Shown here: positions 22,836-35,425 of the stretch, in pieces
Layout: each line of letters begins with the position of its first letter
Numbering within the stretch: the stretch's first letter is position 1
NCBI GenBank assembly: GCA_013397865.1
Contig: VZTI01004617.1
Location: 1,506,116-1,570,115 of the forward strand
Reading direction: 5' to 3'
Length of the DNA: 64,000 bases
Source: Struthidea cinerea
Taxonomy: Eukaryota; Chordata; Aves; Passeriformes; Corcoracidae
The notes under the pieces: model-generated
What the model was told of the DNA's origin: nothing
The model's database searches: none
Seen by the model: the letters and a program-made list of their open reading frames with translations, nothing else
Made by a program: the position numbers and the translations under genes

Positions 22836-25800
22836 CACTCCTTCATCCATCATGTTGGCTTCTGGGAACCATTCCGGGTTTAGGCTCAGTGCTCATAAAA
22901 CAAAACATTGGGCTCCATAGTCATAAAACAAAATATCCATCACATCACACTTCCCCTTCAAATCTTGCTAAACAATTTTTTATGTAAGGTTTTTGCTTTT
23001 GTATATATGAGCTGGCATTGAAATTACAAAACAGTAGCTTTCAAGGTGAATTTCAGTCAGAATATCAATAAAGAATGTTATTGGTCTGTAAAAACATAGG
23101 ACGTAATATTGCTCCTAAAAGTCACATGTATTAGGCCCAGCTGAATAAAGGTAGATTTAAATATATGCTTAAATTAAGCACATGCAAATTGATTTGAATA
23201 ATTGATAAATTAAGATCTGCAAATCTGTTTCAGGAAGTTTATCAACAAGTTAGAGAAGAAATTCTATATTCAAGGGTAAAGTCTCACACACAGGAGTTTC
23301 ATGTATAAAAGAAATCCTTTGCCAGAAAGTATAAACTTGCTTTTCTTTTCTTTCCCTCTAAGCCACAGTTTGTCCATTTTCCCTACAATCAAAAGCTTGT
23401 TTACAGCGAGGGAAGACTGAAAAAGAAATATGTGCACCATAGTGGAGGTGGATCAGAAGGTTCCAGTTGAATACAAATTGTGTCACTGTTAGTGCATGGT
23501 CACCCAAGTTCCGTGTCACCACGGGAACATCAAAGGAGGAAGCTTAAAAGCAAAATAAAATTGTTTGGGAATAGGTACAATTCTAATCTTGGTCTCTGAA
23601 GCATTTTATCCCTGAATAGAGAAAACAACCTGAAGGGCTATTTTTCTTGGCAGCTGTTAAATGAGACCGTGGAGGTAAGAATGGTCAAGAAAGAAGCAGC
23701 AAGCAAAAAGAAATTACTAAAAAGTTTAAAAGGTTAAAGAGAGAGGCAAGGTCTAGAGTAAAAAAAGCTAAATCATATTTTCCAACCCATACATGTGTAA
23801 GTACATTTTCAGAAGTACTTTCTGCTTTAGACCATCTAAAGGCGTTTTACAAAACCTGACTTTCGGGCGGTGCACTGGCCACTGTGACCTCAAAGTTCTT
23901 ATGGCCAATCTGCTGCTTGTCCGGCAGCCCAAGCAAAGTCAAACGGAGAAGGCACAAGTGGCAACCAAGAACGAAACCAACACAGGCGTTCTGAATGACG
24001 TTTGCTCCTAAATTCAAGTGGCCCTGCACAAACAGGCCTATTTACTCAAGACATCCTCAAAACATCCTCAACACACAATTACAGTTTTGCAAATAAAGTT
24101 TTTCAGCTGTAAAGTGAAGACAGTTTCTCCCCAATACCTCACCAGTGAATGCTGAAGGCTCTTTTCTACTTCACCAGCTCAGGTGACAACTGCACTCACT
24201 ACTCCCAATGCACAAACAGCATCTCTCAGTCCCACCTCCACTCCATCATCCAAGTCTGCTGATCCTGATCCTAACAATATTTTAGCATCTGCCTGTTTCC
24301 CTATTCCCCACCACTCACAGTCCATTTGATAAATCACAGTGATACATGATCTGCTCTCTCCCTTCTTGCATTCCCCACTCATTTTGAGTCTTGTGTGATC
24401 CCATTTACAAAATCCAAAGGCAGCAATGCCCCACCTGGTCTGCATTAGCTGTTCTTACGGAAACCAAGTGCTGGATCATTTGTTTCACGTTACTGACAAT
24501 TGCTGTAAAAGCTTGGCCAGAAGTGCCAGCAGACTGCAAGAAACAGCCAGAATATTTCATGGCAATTAATCTGGTGGAAGGTAAACGCAGCGGATGGACA
24601 CTTTTGCCTTCCATCCTGACCTGCTCCACACTTGTCCCTTGGAAGGATTAACCAAGAAAGAAGAGAAAGATTTAAAGTAATACACCAAGAAAAGTGCAAT
24701 ACACTTGACTACTATTAATTTCTCTATCATCACACTACTCCTGCCTTTCTTAAAAAGGTTTAAAGCCACAGCTTCCAAACCCTCATTCTCTTATTGACAT
24801 TGATATATTGATTTTATTGCAGATTTTGGACTCTATAGGAGTTGAGAATTGGACATGTCCCCTTCAATATTCCAGTAGGAGACATCTGCAAATGTGAACT
24901 GAGGCATTCAGAGCCTGCCCTGAAATTGTACATAAAGCTTGATTACTGATTGTTAAAAAACCTGACTTATACACATTTCAATGGGCATATGCACAGGAAG
25001 AAAGGCACACATGCATCTTCTGCACACATTTTCTGTGTGCACAGGTGCAGGTTTAAAGTACCTGTCTTTCTGACTCAGTGTTCCTGAATGAATATGCATA
25101 AAAACGCAATCATAGCAGGAGAAAACCTCTTCCCATCTCAAGATGTAAGCAAAGTTATGTAATGAGCCCCCACCAGAAAAACAGCCCAAGCCATATATCC
25201 TGAAATTTATCTACAAACAGCTCTTCCCCTAAAGGATTAACACAGCAAGGAAGAGGCAAATCGTGTTCTGATCTCCCAGCTACTCGAGTCTTAAAGCTGG
25301 AACAGTTGTCTCACAGAGCTATAAATAAAAAGCCTCTTTGGACATCATCTATGGCAGTACTTAGAGAAGGGAATATGTCTACTTTATCAGATTTGTGACA
25401 GTATAAGTTGACTTTGAAATCTGGGCAATCTAAATGGGTCATGAGTTAACTTCTGTAAGCCTGGTACAGAAGCCTCACATAATACAGATGCAGCAAATAG
25501 AAAATGACCTTTACTCCCTCTGAAATAATTACAAGACTCAAGCTTGGCCTTGCTGTGAAATGGAACACTTTATTCCACTTGTGCAATTCCAGGCACTTTC
25601 TGCTTCTCAACGTGTCAGGCAAAATGTTAAATTTGCCATCACATGGACAGAGTTTAATTAATTGTCTTTTAAAAGGAAAATTATTCTTTCAATTTATTTT
25701 TCTCATGAAGAAACTTCTATTGAACTGAACATCTAACTCATTAAAATAATTTCTGTTAAGGTTCTTCACATTGGGGACAGTAGTCTTTAAAATATCTTGA

Positions 25801-27169
25801 AAAAAAAAAAAAGCCAGGCAGATATATGTTTAAGGCAAAGAGACTTGTTCAAAGCAGAATATATTTTGAACTTAAACACTACGTAGATTTTGTACTTATG
25901 GATATAATAAAAGGGTTTATGGGCTGATAGCTGTCTAAAGAAAGACTTCAGCTAAATACACTGCAAATAATATTTAAATGTCATATGTAGAACTCCAAAT
26001 ATAGAAGTCTTGTTCAAATATGTAAGTATTGTTTATGCAGCTAGTCAAGTGCTGGACAATTAGTACAAAAGGATCCTTCACCTGATACCAAGAAAAAAGA
26101 CAAATTCCTGAACAAAAATGACAATTATGCAGCAAACAATTTGCCCATGGAAACCTAAAAGTGTAGAAGTCTGAAGAGCAAAGCAGAGTCGTGACTACTC
26201 AGACCTAGAGATCCTGTGCTCACGGACAAGCAAAATCAAAGTTTTTCATAACCTCCTGCTTTTCAGAAACGTACAGAGCAAAGACTCAGTTTTAATATTC
26301 TGACAATTTTTCTATCAGAATTTATTGCCAGTTGGTGTAAGGAAATGTCATAGTTCAGGTAACTCCTGTGATAGTTTGGCCACTGGGCTAGAACTGTACT
26401 CCTGGTGAGAGATCAAGCCTAAGAAACACCTTTTTTTCAGTTAATAAACCAGCACACACATGCTGGTGACCTTTACTGACCTCAACATTTGCACTGAAAG
26501 CTGCTCACGTAGAATATGGTTGGAAAGCAAAAAAGGAGAGCAACTTCATACTGTACTGCAGAGGAAATTAATAAAGCCTCTGATGTTAAAGTACCTTTGG
26601 GTGTCATGAGACCTCAAAAAAACAGGGTCCTTCTACCTCCTCTTCTGGTGGCTGAAAGTCATCTCAGAAAGGTCTTTCCAAAGAATTTCAGACTCTTTAT
26701 ATTCTTTTCAACTTGCACAGTTTCAGTTTGGCCACATGCTCGCTCTGCAAATGAATTTTCTCACCTTTTGCTGTGTACACCCTCATATCTCCATTAGCCT
26801 CACCTTTAGGAGATCACCTAGCACAGAAACACAAGCTGCAGAATATTAATTGCGTTCCACACGCATTCTTACAGTGTGAAATTCAACCTTGTGTGAGGTT
26901 TTATTTAAGTAGAAATGTAAATGGTGCAGACACCTGTGAACGCCATCTGCCCAGACAGGAATTCTGCACACAGCAAACGCAAACACGTCTCATTTCAGAG
27001 GGCAATATTCTGTAGGACCACATTCTACCTTTGACTTCAGGGGAGTAATCTGAAATAAAAGCAAACCAGCATAGAACACAAGAAGGAGGAGCTAAAATTG
27101 AAACCACACTCGTTTTTACCAAGAGCAATCATTTCAAGCATTCAAAAATTATGAGTCACTTCCTGAGAA

Positions 27170-27265
27170 ATGAGTTTTTGGTTCTGGTTGTTTGGTTTGG
27201 AGTTTCTGGTAGGGTTGGGGTTTTTTTTATCTTTTAAGTATGGTTTTGGGGGTTCTTTTTTATTT
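27170..27265 (+). repeat. GT-rich low-complexity stretch
   Basis: The plus strand is almost free of C and dominated by T and G, with ggttctggttgtttggtttg, then ggtagggttggggttttt, then ggttttgggggttc. It gives a chance open frame. The G-runs are on the strand opposite to CDH13, so its transcript here is C/A-rich. It is simple sequence, with no family recognised. Confidence 0.7.
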
Positions 27266-29099
27266 GACTCATTTACTTGGAAGTGGGTATCGAAAATTTA
27301 TGCTTCTCAGCTTTTCTATGGAAACACGAGAACTAGAAATTTGCTTTTTGCATATGAAAACTTTGGATTTTCATAAGAAATACAGTGATCCTTAGAGCTG
27401 AGAATGGAGAGAAAAAAGTAATCAGAATAATGAGAACTGCCAACACTGAATTAAACTGCACATGACAAAATATTTTTATCATGCAGATTGAGATCTTTGA
27501 ATCTTAAAACCTTTTCCGTGTTCAGGTGCTGCAACACCAGACCCCCAAAAATGGATAGGGAGAAGGCCATCAAAGAAGGAAAACAAGTGATAAACAGCAC
27601 ACAGTCACAGGGGGATGATGAAATTTGAAGTCGTCACTCTAGATTTAAATGAGGGAGTTATTTAAATGAAATTAACAGAGGGATACTTAAAATAAAGAGA
27701 ACACTGCTTTAAGTAAGGTTCTGATTCTGCATTATGCAGACTCCAATTAGAGTGCCAGCAGGTCCTAAGGCAATTATTTCATCAAATCACACACACAGAC
27801 TGGACATGAAGTTCTCCGTGTCTTCTGTGTTTTTTAATATCAACTGAAACAAAAAAAACCCCTCAAAAGCCTGAATAAATTATCCTCTTATTGCCGTAAT
27901 TAACGAAGGTATTTTAACTTTACATAAAGGTATGTTGATTTATTTATCTCTGAACGTGACTAAATTAATTAAACACACCTCTTTCAAATTAACTTAATTT
28001 CTGCTATTTGGGGCAATTTTTTATGCAATATTTGTACTTTGGAGGGAAGTTTTCACTGTTTCAGGCTTTAACTGCTCTTCTTTTCATCAGGAAAGAAGTT
28101 AAAAAAAAAAAAAGACTATTCACAATCTCTACAGCTCTACCTCTATATCTGATAGAGAATTCCAGTCATTTTTATAAGAAATGCTATTAAGATTTGTCAC
28201 TAAGATTCTTCAAGGATGATAAATATCCTTTTAAAGGGCCTACCTATCCATTTACTGCACAACTCAATCCTAAAAGGGAAAGTCACACATGGAGTACTGA
28301 AGAGTGGGCTATGAAAATGCAAATTAGAATGACTTTATTGGCTTAAGTGAATTCAGTTCTCCTGTCACCGAAGCTGTGTGACTGTGGTAGGCATCCATTA
28401 ACTGGAAACAAAATGTGCCAAACTCTTTTGTTAGACTATCTACATCAGGAACTTTCCTTTTATGAGCACTTTCCTTATGTACCTATGTTTATTATAAGAA
28501 TTTTATTGCATATTCAGTAAAAGGTGTGCATCTTCCATGGCACCGGGAACCTCGCTAAGTTATTCAAGAAGTGATTTGCCAGCGGTGGTGTCAGAACAGG
28601 TAGTTTCAAACAGCCACTCGCCTTCTGAAATTGAGGATCTCTGGAAGAGGCACCATCATTTTCTTCAGAAATTATTTATCCATTTATGATTGCTCCCAGG
28701 GTCCATTCAGAGATCAAAGTGACCAGGGAGCCCAAACCGTTCAGGGTGGAGAAGGATAATACGGGCAGTGCCTGCAAAGTACAGGAGCACTTTGACAGCA
28801 TGCCCGTTTCAAGGCGGAGCTGGGACAATCCTCTCTCCCCAGTCACTTTTGCTGCTCTTCCAGTCCCATCTGCTCCCTGAGCCTGGTCACCAGGTACCTC
28901 TGTGAAACCCAGTGCCCACAGGATGATAGCTGGAAAAACAGGGCCTGGTGTGAGACCCCCACCGTCTGCACCCCAGCCTGGGGCAGCTGTCACGAAACTG
29001 CACCCTAAAATAAGGTTTTTAGTAAATTCTTACTAACGTATTTTCCATGCTTCAGAACTTGAGATAGCTTGGATTTCCCTCAACTTGGAAACCCAGGAA

Positions 29100-29254
29100 A
29101 AATTTGGGAACTCCAGGGAAGCCCTGGAGATGTTCCAAACCCATCTGGACACGTTCCTGCGTCACCTGAACCAGGTGACCCAGCTGACAGGAGGGTTGGT
29201 CTGGATGATGTCTAGAAGTCCCTTCCAACCCCAATAGTCCTGTGATTCTGTGAA
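29100..29254 (+). mobile_element. CR1 LINE 3'-end fragment
   Basis: It carries the diagnostic CR1 tail: ccctggagatgttccaaac, catctggacacgttcctg, gtcacctgaaccaggtgacc, gggttggtctggatgatg, agtcccttccaacccc, then tgtgattctgtga. Upstream of about 29100 the similarity fades, so the 5' boundary is approximate. It is antisense to CDH13 transcription and sits about 100 bp from an older element in the opposite orientation. Confidence 0.9.
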
Positions 29255-29354
29255 ATCCTCAGACAGGAACCACCTCTGGTGTCATAAGCAGGCACAACAA
29301 AGTCTCCTGGCCAGATCGCTTGATCCCAATCATAAATAATTCCTACATTTGACA

Positions 29355-29590
29355 ATTCCCAACCCTTATTCTGATGGTCATTTCATATCTTCCAGAATAA
29401 ATCTTTTTCATGGTCAATTTACAGCCATTTATTCCTGTACAAGTCTTGTCTCATAACTTAATTAACCTTTGTCCTCTCTAAATCTTCTATTTATTAGGCT
29501 AGACAAACCAAGCTCTTTCCATCTCCTCCTGTATGGATGCATCCCTGTGGTCATCTCAGTAACATTTCGTTGTGCCTGCTTAAGTTGCAC
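29355..29590 (-). mobile_element. Ancient CR1/L3-type LINE fragment
   Basis: Read on the minus strand this resembles the 3' part of old amniote CR1/L3 elements. On the plus strand the matching landmarks in order are ctgatggtcatttca, tcatggtcaatttacagcc, atttattcctgtac, cctttgtcctctctaaatc, ttaggctagacaaaccaagc, ctctttccatctcctcct, and ccctgtggtcatctcagta. It is far more diverged than the neighbouring CR1, so it is an older insertion. The exact subfamily (L3, L3b or an avian CR1 group) cannot be set by eye. No coding capacity remains. Confidence 0.75.
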
Positions 29591-32500
29591 CTGTGCAAAA
29601 TATATAAAGAATTCCAGATAAATGTTCTCCAGGGTCCGGATATTTCCTTAAGACCAAAATATGTTGCCTGATGCTTCCTAAAATGCTACTTTTCCTTTTT
29701 GCAGTCTTGGCATGCTGGTGGCTCACAATCATTCTAAAACTTAGCAGCACACAAAGAGCCGAGAAATTTGACAGGGATGGAGGTACAGCCACCATTTACC
29801 TACAACAATGTTGAGCAGCTTCTGCAGACAGAGACAGGATTAATCATTATGAGATATAAACACAGATGCAAACCCTCATGCATTGCTAAATCTCTGCCCT
29901 TTCTGACCAGCTCTGCCCACGATCAGCAGAAATCTTCCAGCCCAGAACCCGAGTTCAGCCTTCCCTCTCCATACAAATTCCTAGCTGGGGCTCAGGATCT
30001 GCCCATGGATCCGACAGAGCTCCCAGCTTAGAATGACTTGTACCCACGGGGCTCAGAGTGCAGGACCAACTCACATTTTCAGCTATGTAGATGTATCTGA
30101 ACATTGTTCAGATTTTTGTAATCCAGGGAATGGCTCTCATCCTGCTTCATTAAGTATTTTGACGATTAATAACAGAGGCCAAAATGTGTTACTTGTGCAC
30201 ATAGTAAGTAATATTTTAAATTACTCAAGTATTTAACAAGTAAATAACTACCCATGGTGATTAATGGCACCGTTTGATGCACCAGACTCGAGCAAAAGGA
30301 CGGGTTGGGCTCCAAGGTTATTTTTTGTTTATTTTTAGGCATTATGAAAGAAGTAATCATGTTCTGCTGAAACCCATACACCACCGGAATGAGATTACAA
30401 CTGGTTAGCCTATTTAGAGAAGCTGCATAATAAATTCATTTTACAGGGCACAGAATAATGCAAATGAGCCATTCAATAGCACTCCTGTACCACTGAAAGA
30501 GGCATAAAGAAGAAACATCGAAAGTCACAGTTCTAGACTGGTTTTACTGCAAGGTGTGGAATTCCTGAAACCTAAACTGCCTTACAATAATAACCTTTTT
30601 GAAGATCTGCTTATATAAAACATTTCTGTTATTTATTGCCTAATGAAATAAACAGATTGATCCTCTTTTCCGGCAGTAATGACTTCATGAAGCACTTAGA
30701 TGAATGAAAATATGGATCTCTGGTTTTCTAAAAAGAAAATAAATTAAAAATTGTTTAAACGTATTTATAACCCTTCACATGAAGTTACGTGGGGCAAAGT
30801 CATTATTCCACATAGGAAAACACTGATGTGGCAAAAGCTGTTAGAGAAAAAATTAAAATCATATTTCTTACAGCAGATAGTGGGTTTTGGATAGGATGGC
30901 TGGAAACTCTAAGGAACGTGATACATGTTTAATTTCCCAGCAATGTGATAGTTATCAAAAAGAAAAAGCAACCTTCCACCTATTATTTTCCTCATATTCC
31001 ACAAAGTTAGAGTCTAAAGCAATTATTACTGCAGCACAAACTGAACTTGGTGTAACACTGAACATCTGTCTTTTGCACTGCTAAGCTAAAACTGAAAATG
31101 AGCTTGTTGAAAACAATCTTTGAAAGTATAACATGGATTTGAGGATTAAACACAAGTGCACTTCTATCACCTTCAAACATTACAGAAACAGGAACCAATC
31201 CCCAGAACTCATAAAAGTATAAGGACTAGTGAACATGTCTGGTTTTCAACTTCAAATAATAATTTGTTGAACGTTTTCTGACCTTCTCCTAAACACTCAC
31301 AAATGCAAGATTTTTTAAAAATTAATACTTTCAAGTAAAATCCCTTGATTCCAGCAAGGTTATTGGAGAAAAAACAAGTCTAACATCCAAAGACTCATAA
31401 TAAAAACTGAGAAATTTCTACAAGGAGCCCAACAGAAACCTGTCTACCAGTTTTGACGTGCTTTTATTTGACATCAACAGGAAGAGGGCAATCTATTCTG
31501 TAAAACAAGCTATGGAAACATTTTCTCACGAAGTTTATCTGCATGTTACATGGTTATTTTTTCTTTACAGCAAATAATACAGAGCAGTAACAGTATGATG
31601 GTATTAAAATAAATAGTTGTGAAGACTGGCTTCCTATGGATTCGTGTTTAAAACCCAGCTCAGAGGTGAACTCTTAGTGAGGACGGGGCCTGTGAATCAC
31701 CTTAATCTTTTTTCAGTGGATTAACATGTTTTCTATCTTCTCATCTGTTTCTCATTTTCACAAAAATCCTGTGAGCTGACCTTAGAAATCTTCTTCAGTG
31801 CTGGTTTTTAAGTGACTTGACTTTCTTTTCCTAAAGAGCAGTAAATGTACCTCAGTAGTAGCAGAGTAGTAACCATACATGGGTTTAATTCATTTTGACA
31901 CAAGATTTTACATCACTGCTCATTTTACCAGTCCAGACCTTATGTATTTACCTAAAACAAGTAGTAATCCTCAAACTCATGGAAACATCTAGAAATAAAT
32001 ACAAAAGAATTTTTTTAAAAAAGACCCTGGTCTTTTTGGCCATGTCAGCTGCTCATTGAGGAGTAATTTTAAAGAATTGCAAAAACACAGTCAAAAATTA
32101 AAAAGAACTTGTACTAACTCTTCTGAGTTGAGTGAAAGCAACCCCCAGGGGAAAGACAGCAAGTAGTTCAGTATTTTTGAGCACATCACAATCAAGCAAA
32201 ATGTCTAAAACTTACAGGCTCCCTTGTGTTAACAGTGACATTACATCAAGAATGACCTTTCCAAAGAAATAAAACCCATTAATGCTAGGAACATGATAAC
32301 TATTAAAGATCAACACTTAGTAGCCAAAGCAGGGGAAAAAAAAAACCCTCAGTCTGGTAAGTTAATTACAACATAAATAATGTGAAAGCAAGACCCTGGT
32401 CTATAACCCTCTCTCTTACAATCGCTTGCAATTTACAAGCTGAATGAAATCTTTTATGCAAAAGATACAACTATTGACCCCACATGTATTAGATAGTCAA

Positions 32501-33304
32501 AGAAAACCCTGACACGTTGAGAATGAGATCTCAGGAGTATTGGAGAAAGCCTCAGTAACACCCTGTTAAATACTTATTTCTCATTTCTTTACAGTAGAAC
32601 TTTTTTTCAACTATCAAGGAATGGCGTTTCTGGGAAACACTGGATGTTAATTGCTAAAAATGTCAAGGGTTTTTTTTTGTTTATTGTAGAAACAATCATC
32701 ATAGAAAATTATCTGCACCCACGAGAACAATATTTTCCTTGGGTGGAGGAACAGCTGCCAGTCCTGAGGCACAAACACGGATGTTGGATCCCACAAACTC
32801 CACCATGGAACCTCTACAATAAACTATAATTTGCTTTTGGAATCCATCATTTAAATCAAGTTCCTTTCCTGCAGTGGTCAGGAAACCACTGTAGCCTCCC
32901 CACTGAACCTTGGGGACAGCACTTCCAATACCTTTAATTGTTCTATAATTATCTGTATTCACCAAACCAATCAGCTGTCCCACGTGACATTCAACAGGCA
33001 GCAGACACAAGCAATAAAAGTAAAACACATGAAAAGTTGTGAAAAATGTGAATCTGTGCCCTGGATCCTGCTTTAATAATAGTAGCACTGAGAATTCCTG
33101 CAGCAGGGTATGTGACATTTGATTGTGGAATGTCCCGCCATTACTACATGGAACAGAGGTTAATGAAATATTTTGCGACTTTATACAATCAGATTGCTTG
33201 GCTCATTTTGAGAAAGTAAAATTGTTTGGGTTGTACATAAAAATAAGAAAATTTAAAGAAAAAATCCAAGTATCAAATAACTTAAAGGTCCTTTTCCTTG
33301 TATT

Positions 33305-33505
33305 TAGCAATTTAAATTTACTGGAGCACTTCAATCTTTTTTTTTGTATGTGCTTCAGCCTGAAGGTGATTGGGGTTCTGTGCTTGCACAGAATAAAGCA
33401 ATTTAAAATTATTCAACTGCTTCAATTTTTATAGGTACTTTTATTTGAAAATGATTGGGGTGCTGATCATGCTCAGCATTGAACAATTTTAAATTATTTA
33501 AATGC
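33305..33505. repeat. Degenerate tandem duplication, about 85-bp period
   Basis: The blocks starting at 33361 and 33446 align without gaps over about 60 bases at roughly three-quarters identity (tga...tgattgggg...ctg, then caatttaaaatt against caattttaaatt, then tgc). A further partial copy begins near 33307 (agcaatttaaattta...cttcaat), 91 bp before its counterpart. A very weak fourth trace (cagtttaaatt at 33569) keeps the 85-bp spacing. Each of the two main copies holds a hairpin at the same offset. Confidence 0.7.
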
Positions 33506-35319
33506 CTTTTTTAAATCAATGCCCCATGTTTGGGCCTGAATTCTAGTAGGCTCTAGCACATTATCATGCAGTTTAAATTATACAAGGATATTATATTTTG
33601 CACAATCTTTCATCTCCTAAATAAGAATCAGTTTGCAAGGGTGAAAGCATAAAGCATTACACTTCAAAATAAATCAGCATTATGCAAAAGCAGAAACCTA
33701 ATTTTTCTTTTTTAAATATTGTAAGACACCCTTTTTCCATAATCAAATTCCCATGCCTTCCTACATCTTATGAAGCAGGAGCATTTCAGAAGCTACATAT
33801 ATTCCTACTTCCCTAAACTGATATAAACAATTTCAAAGGAGGAGAACAAAGTTTTAATGAAGTCTGAGTCCCTGAAAAAATGAAAAGGGTTCATTCCCCC
33901 AACATTTGTCTTATCAGAAATTTTATCAATCAAGGATTCAAGTCCTTTATTGTGGGTATACAGAAGCTCAAATACGTCAAGTTGATGGTAAACACTAAGT
34001 ATGTCAAAATTCAGGTTGGACTTCAAGGACACCGTTCCTGGTTTAACAGGACTGATGCACAGAAATCTGTCGGGTTTCAGGGTTTTTTTAATTGATAACT
34101 TAGTTATTGTTCTCAGCAGCAAAGAACATACTTTGCTTTTAAGCATTTTTCCATAAAAGGAGAGGAAATTAAGGCAGAACATTTGCAAATGGCACTGGAG
34201 ATATACAAACGGAGAACTGAGAACTACAGGTGCCAGGTCACATTTTTAGTGAATCCTCCACTTTTTTCATGCCTGGTACCCCTCATTAATGCTCTGCCAA
34301 GGTGTTTATATTTACTACAATAATCCTGTTCAAGTATTTTGTACTTCCTACCAAAATATTCAACAAATATGAACGTGACCTAAACCTCCAGTTTAAAATG
34401 GGATATCCTGGAAAGAAAAAGTTAGTGACTAATTTCTTCTAAAGTATTATCTCCATATTTCACCTTTTGCTTTTCAACTCAAATGACGTAGAAGAAACAA
34501 AACAATTTCTCACCAGGAAAAACAATCTTGTGCTCCTCTGCACATTTGTAAAGATAGCAGCTAGTCCTCAAAGATATTGGCATGCCTTACTAATCACAAG
34601 CTTTTAATTCTGCCTCTCCAATTTCAATTAGTGAATAAACACTGACATCCTCAATTGCACTGCACGGAGCTCCCCTTTATCCAGTTAATCATGTTCACTG
34701 CAGCTATTCCCCAGGCTGAGGTTTCAGAGTTCCCAGCTTCTGTAAATCCTCAGTATTACATCTTTTGATTCAGGAGCAAAAATACTGACACATCTTATCA
34801 TCCAAAAACACGTGTCCTGGGTTCAGGGAGGAGTGTGTTTTCCTCTCTCCCAATAGTCAGCTGCCACGCGCCCATGTACAGAATCGAGTTGCAAAGCATC
34901 GCTAAACTCATCTGGAATGTTTTGCTGAAGTTAAACCTCATATTACAGCAATTAAAGTAGCTGTGAGAAACCGTAATTAGACTAAGTGTCCAACAAATAT
35001 TAATCAGTAAAGTAATATTCTATTATTAAGAAGCAGCTATGCACAGTAGGAGTTTCTCTTGTGAGAAACTAGATTAGGAAGTGAGCCAAAATCAAACCAG
35101 AAGGCACAGCAAATTGGGTCACTTGGAGCCTCATTTTAATGCATGAATGTTTTCACCTATATTCCACTCATTTTGTGGTGCCATTTTAGTGCAGATGGTA
35201 TAAGCAGGCTCCAGGCTTTAATCCTAGACCTGTTGGTTATTCCCAATGCTCCCAGTCACTGTGATAAGGATTTCCCTCCCTCAATTCTAATCCACGCCAA
35301 GAGACAAACTCAGGCCATG

Positions 35320-35425
35320 CCACAAGCAAGCCATTTAACCTTCCCATGTTCTCCTGTCTGTAAATGAAAATAATGCAATTAGCACATAAAGCAGGGAGGC
35401 TCTGTGATTTACTTCAGTAAATTTT
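35320..35425 (+). mobile_element. MIR/CORE-SINE-like fragment
   Basis: The order of landmarks fits the 3' half of MIR-type SINEs: caagcaagccatttaacctt (family: gcaagtcacttaacct), then tctcctgtctgtaaatgaaa (family: ctcatctgtaaaatgg), then taatgcaattagcacat, then gcagggaggctctgtgattt (family: cagggttgttgtgaggatt). A tRNA-like head upstream is not convincing. MIR fossils are known in birds, and this copy would be very old. It could instead be another CORE-SINE family. Confidence 0.5.

Noticed and set aside
22590..22853. Open frame of 87 codons around the CDH13 exon taken as a full gene
   Set aside because: Similarity to T-cadherin is confined to the part between an acceptor and a donor splice site. 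The flanking codons are intron read-through.
32699..33118. 139-codon minus-strand open frame
   Set aside because: No family resemblance, no splice-site framing, and no compositional support; within chance expectation for six frames over 64 kb.
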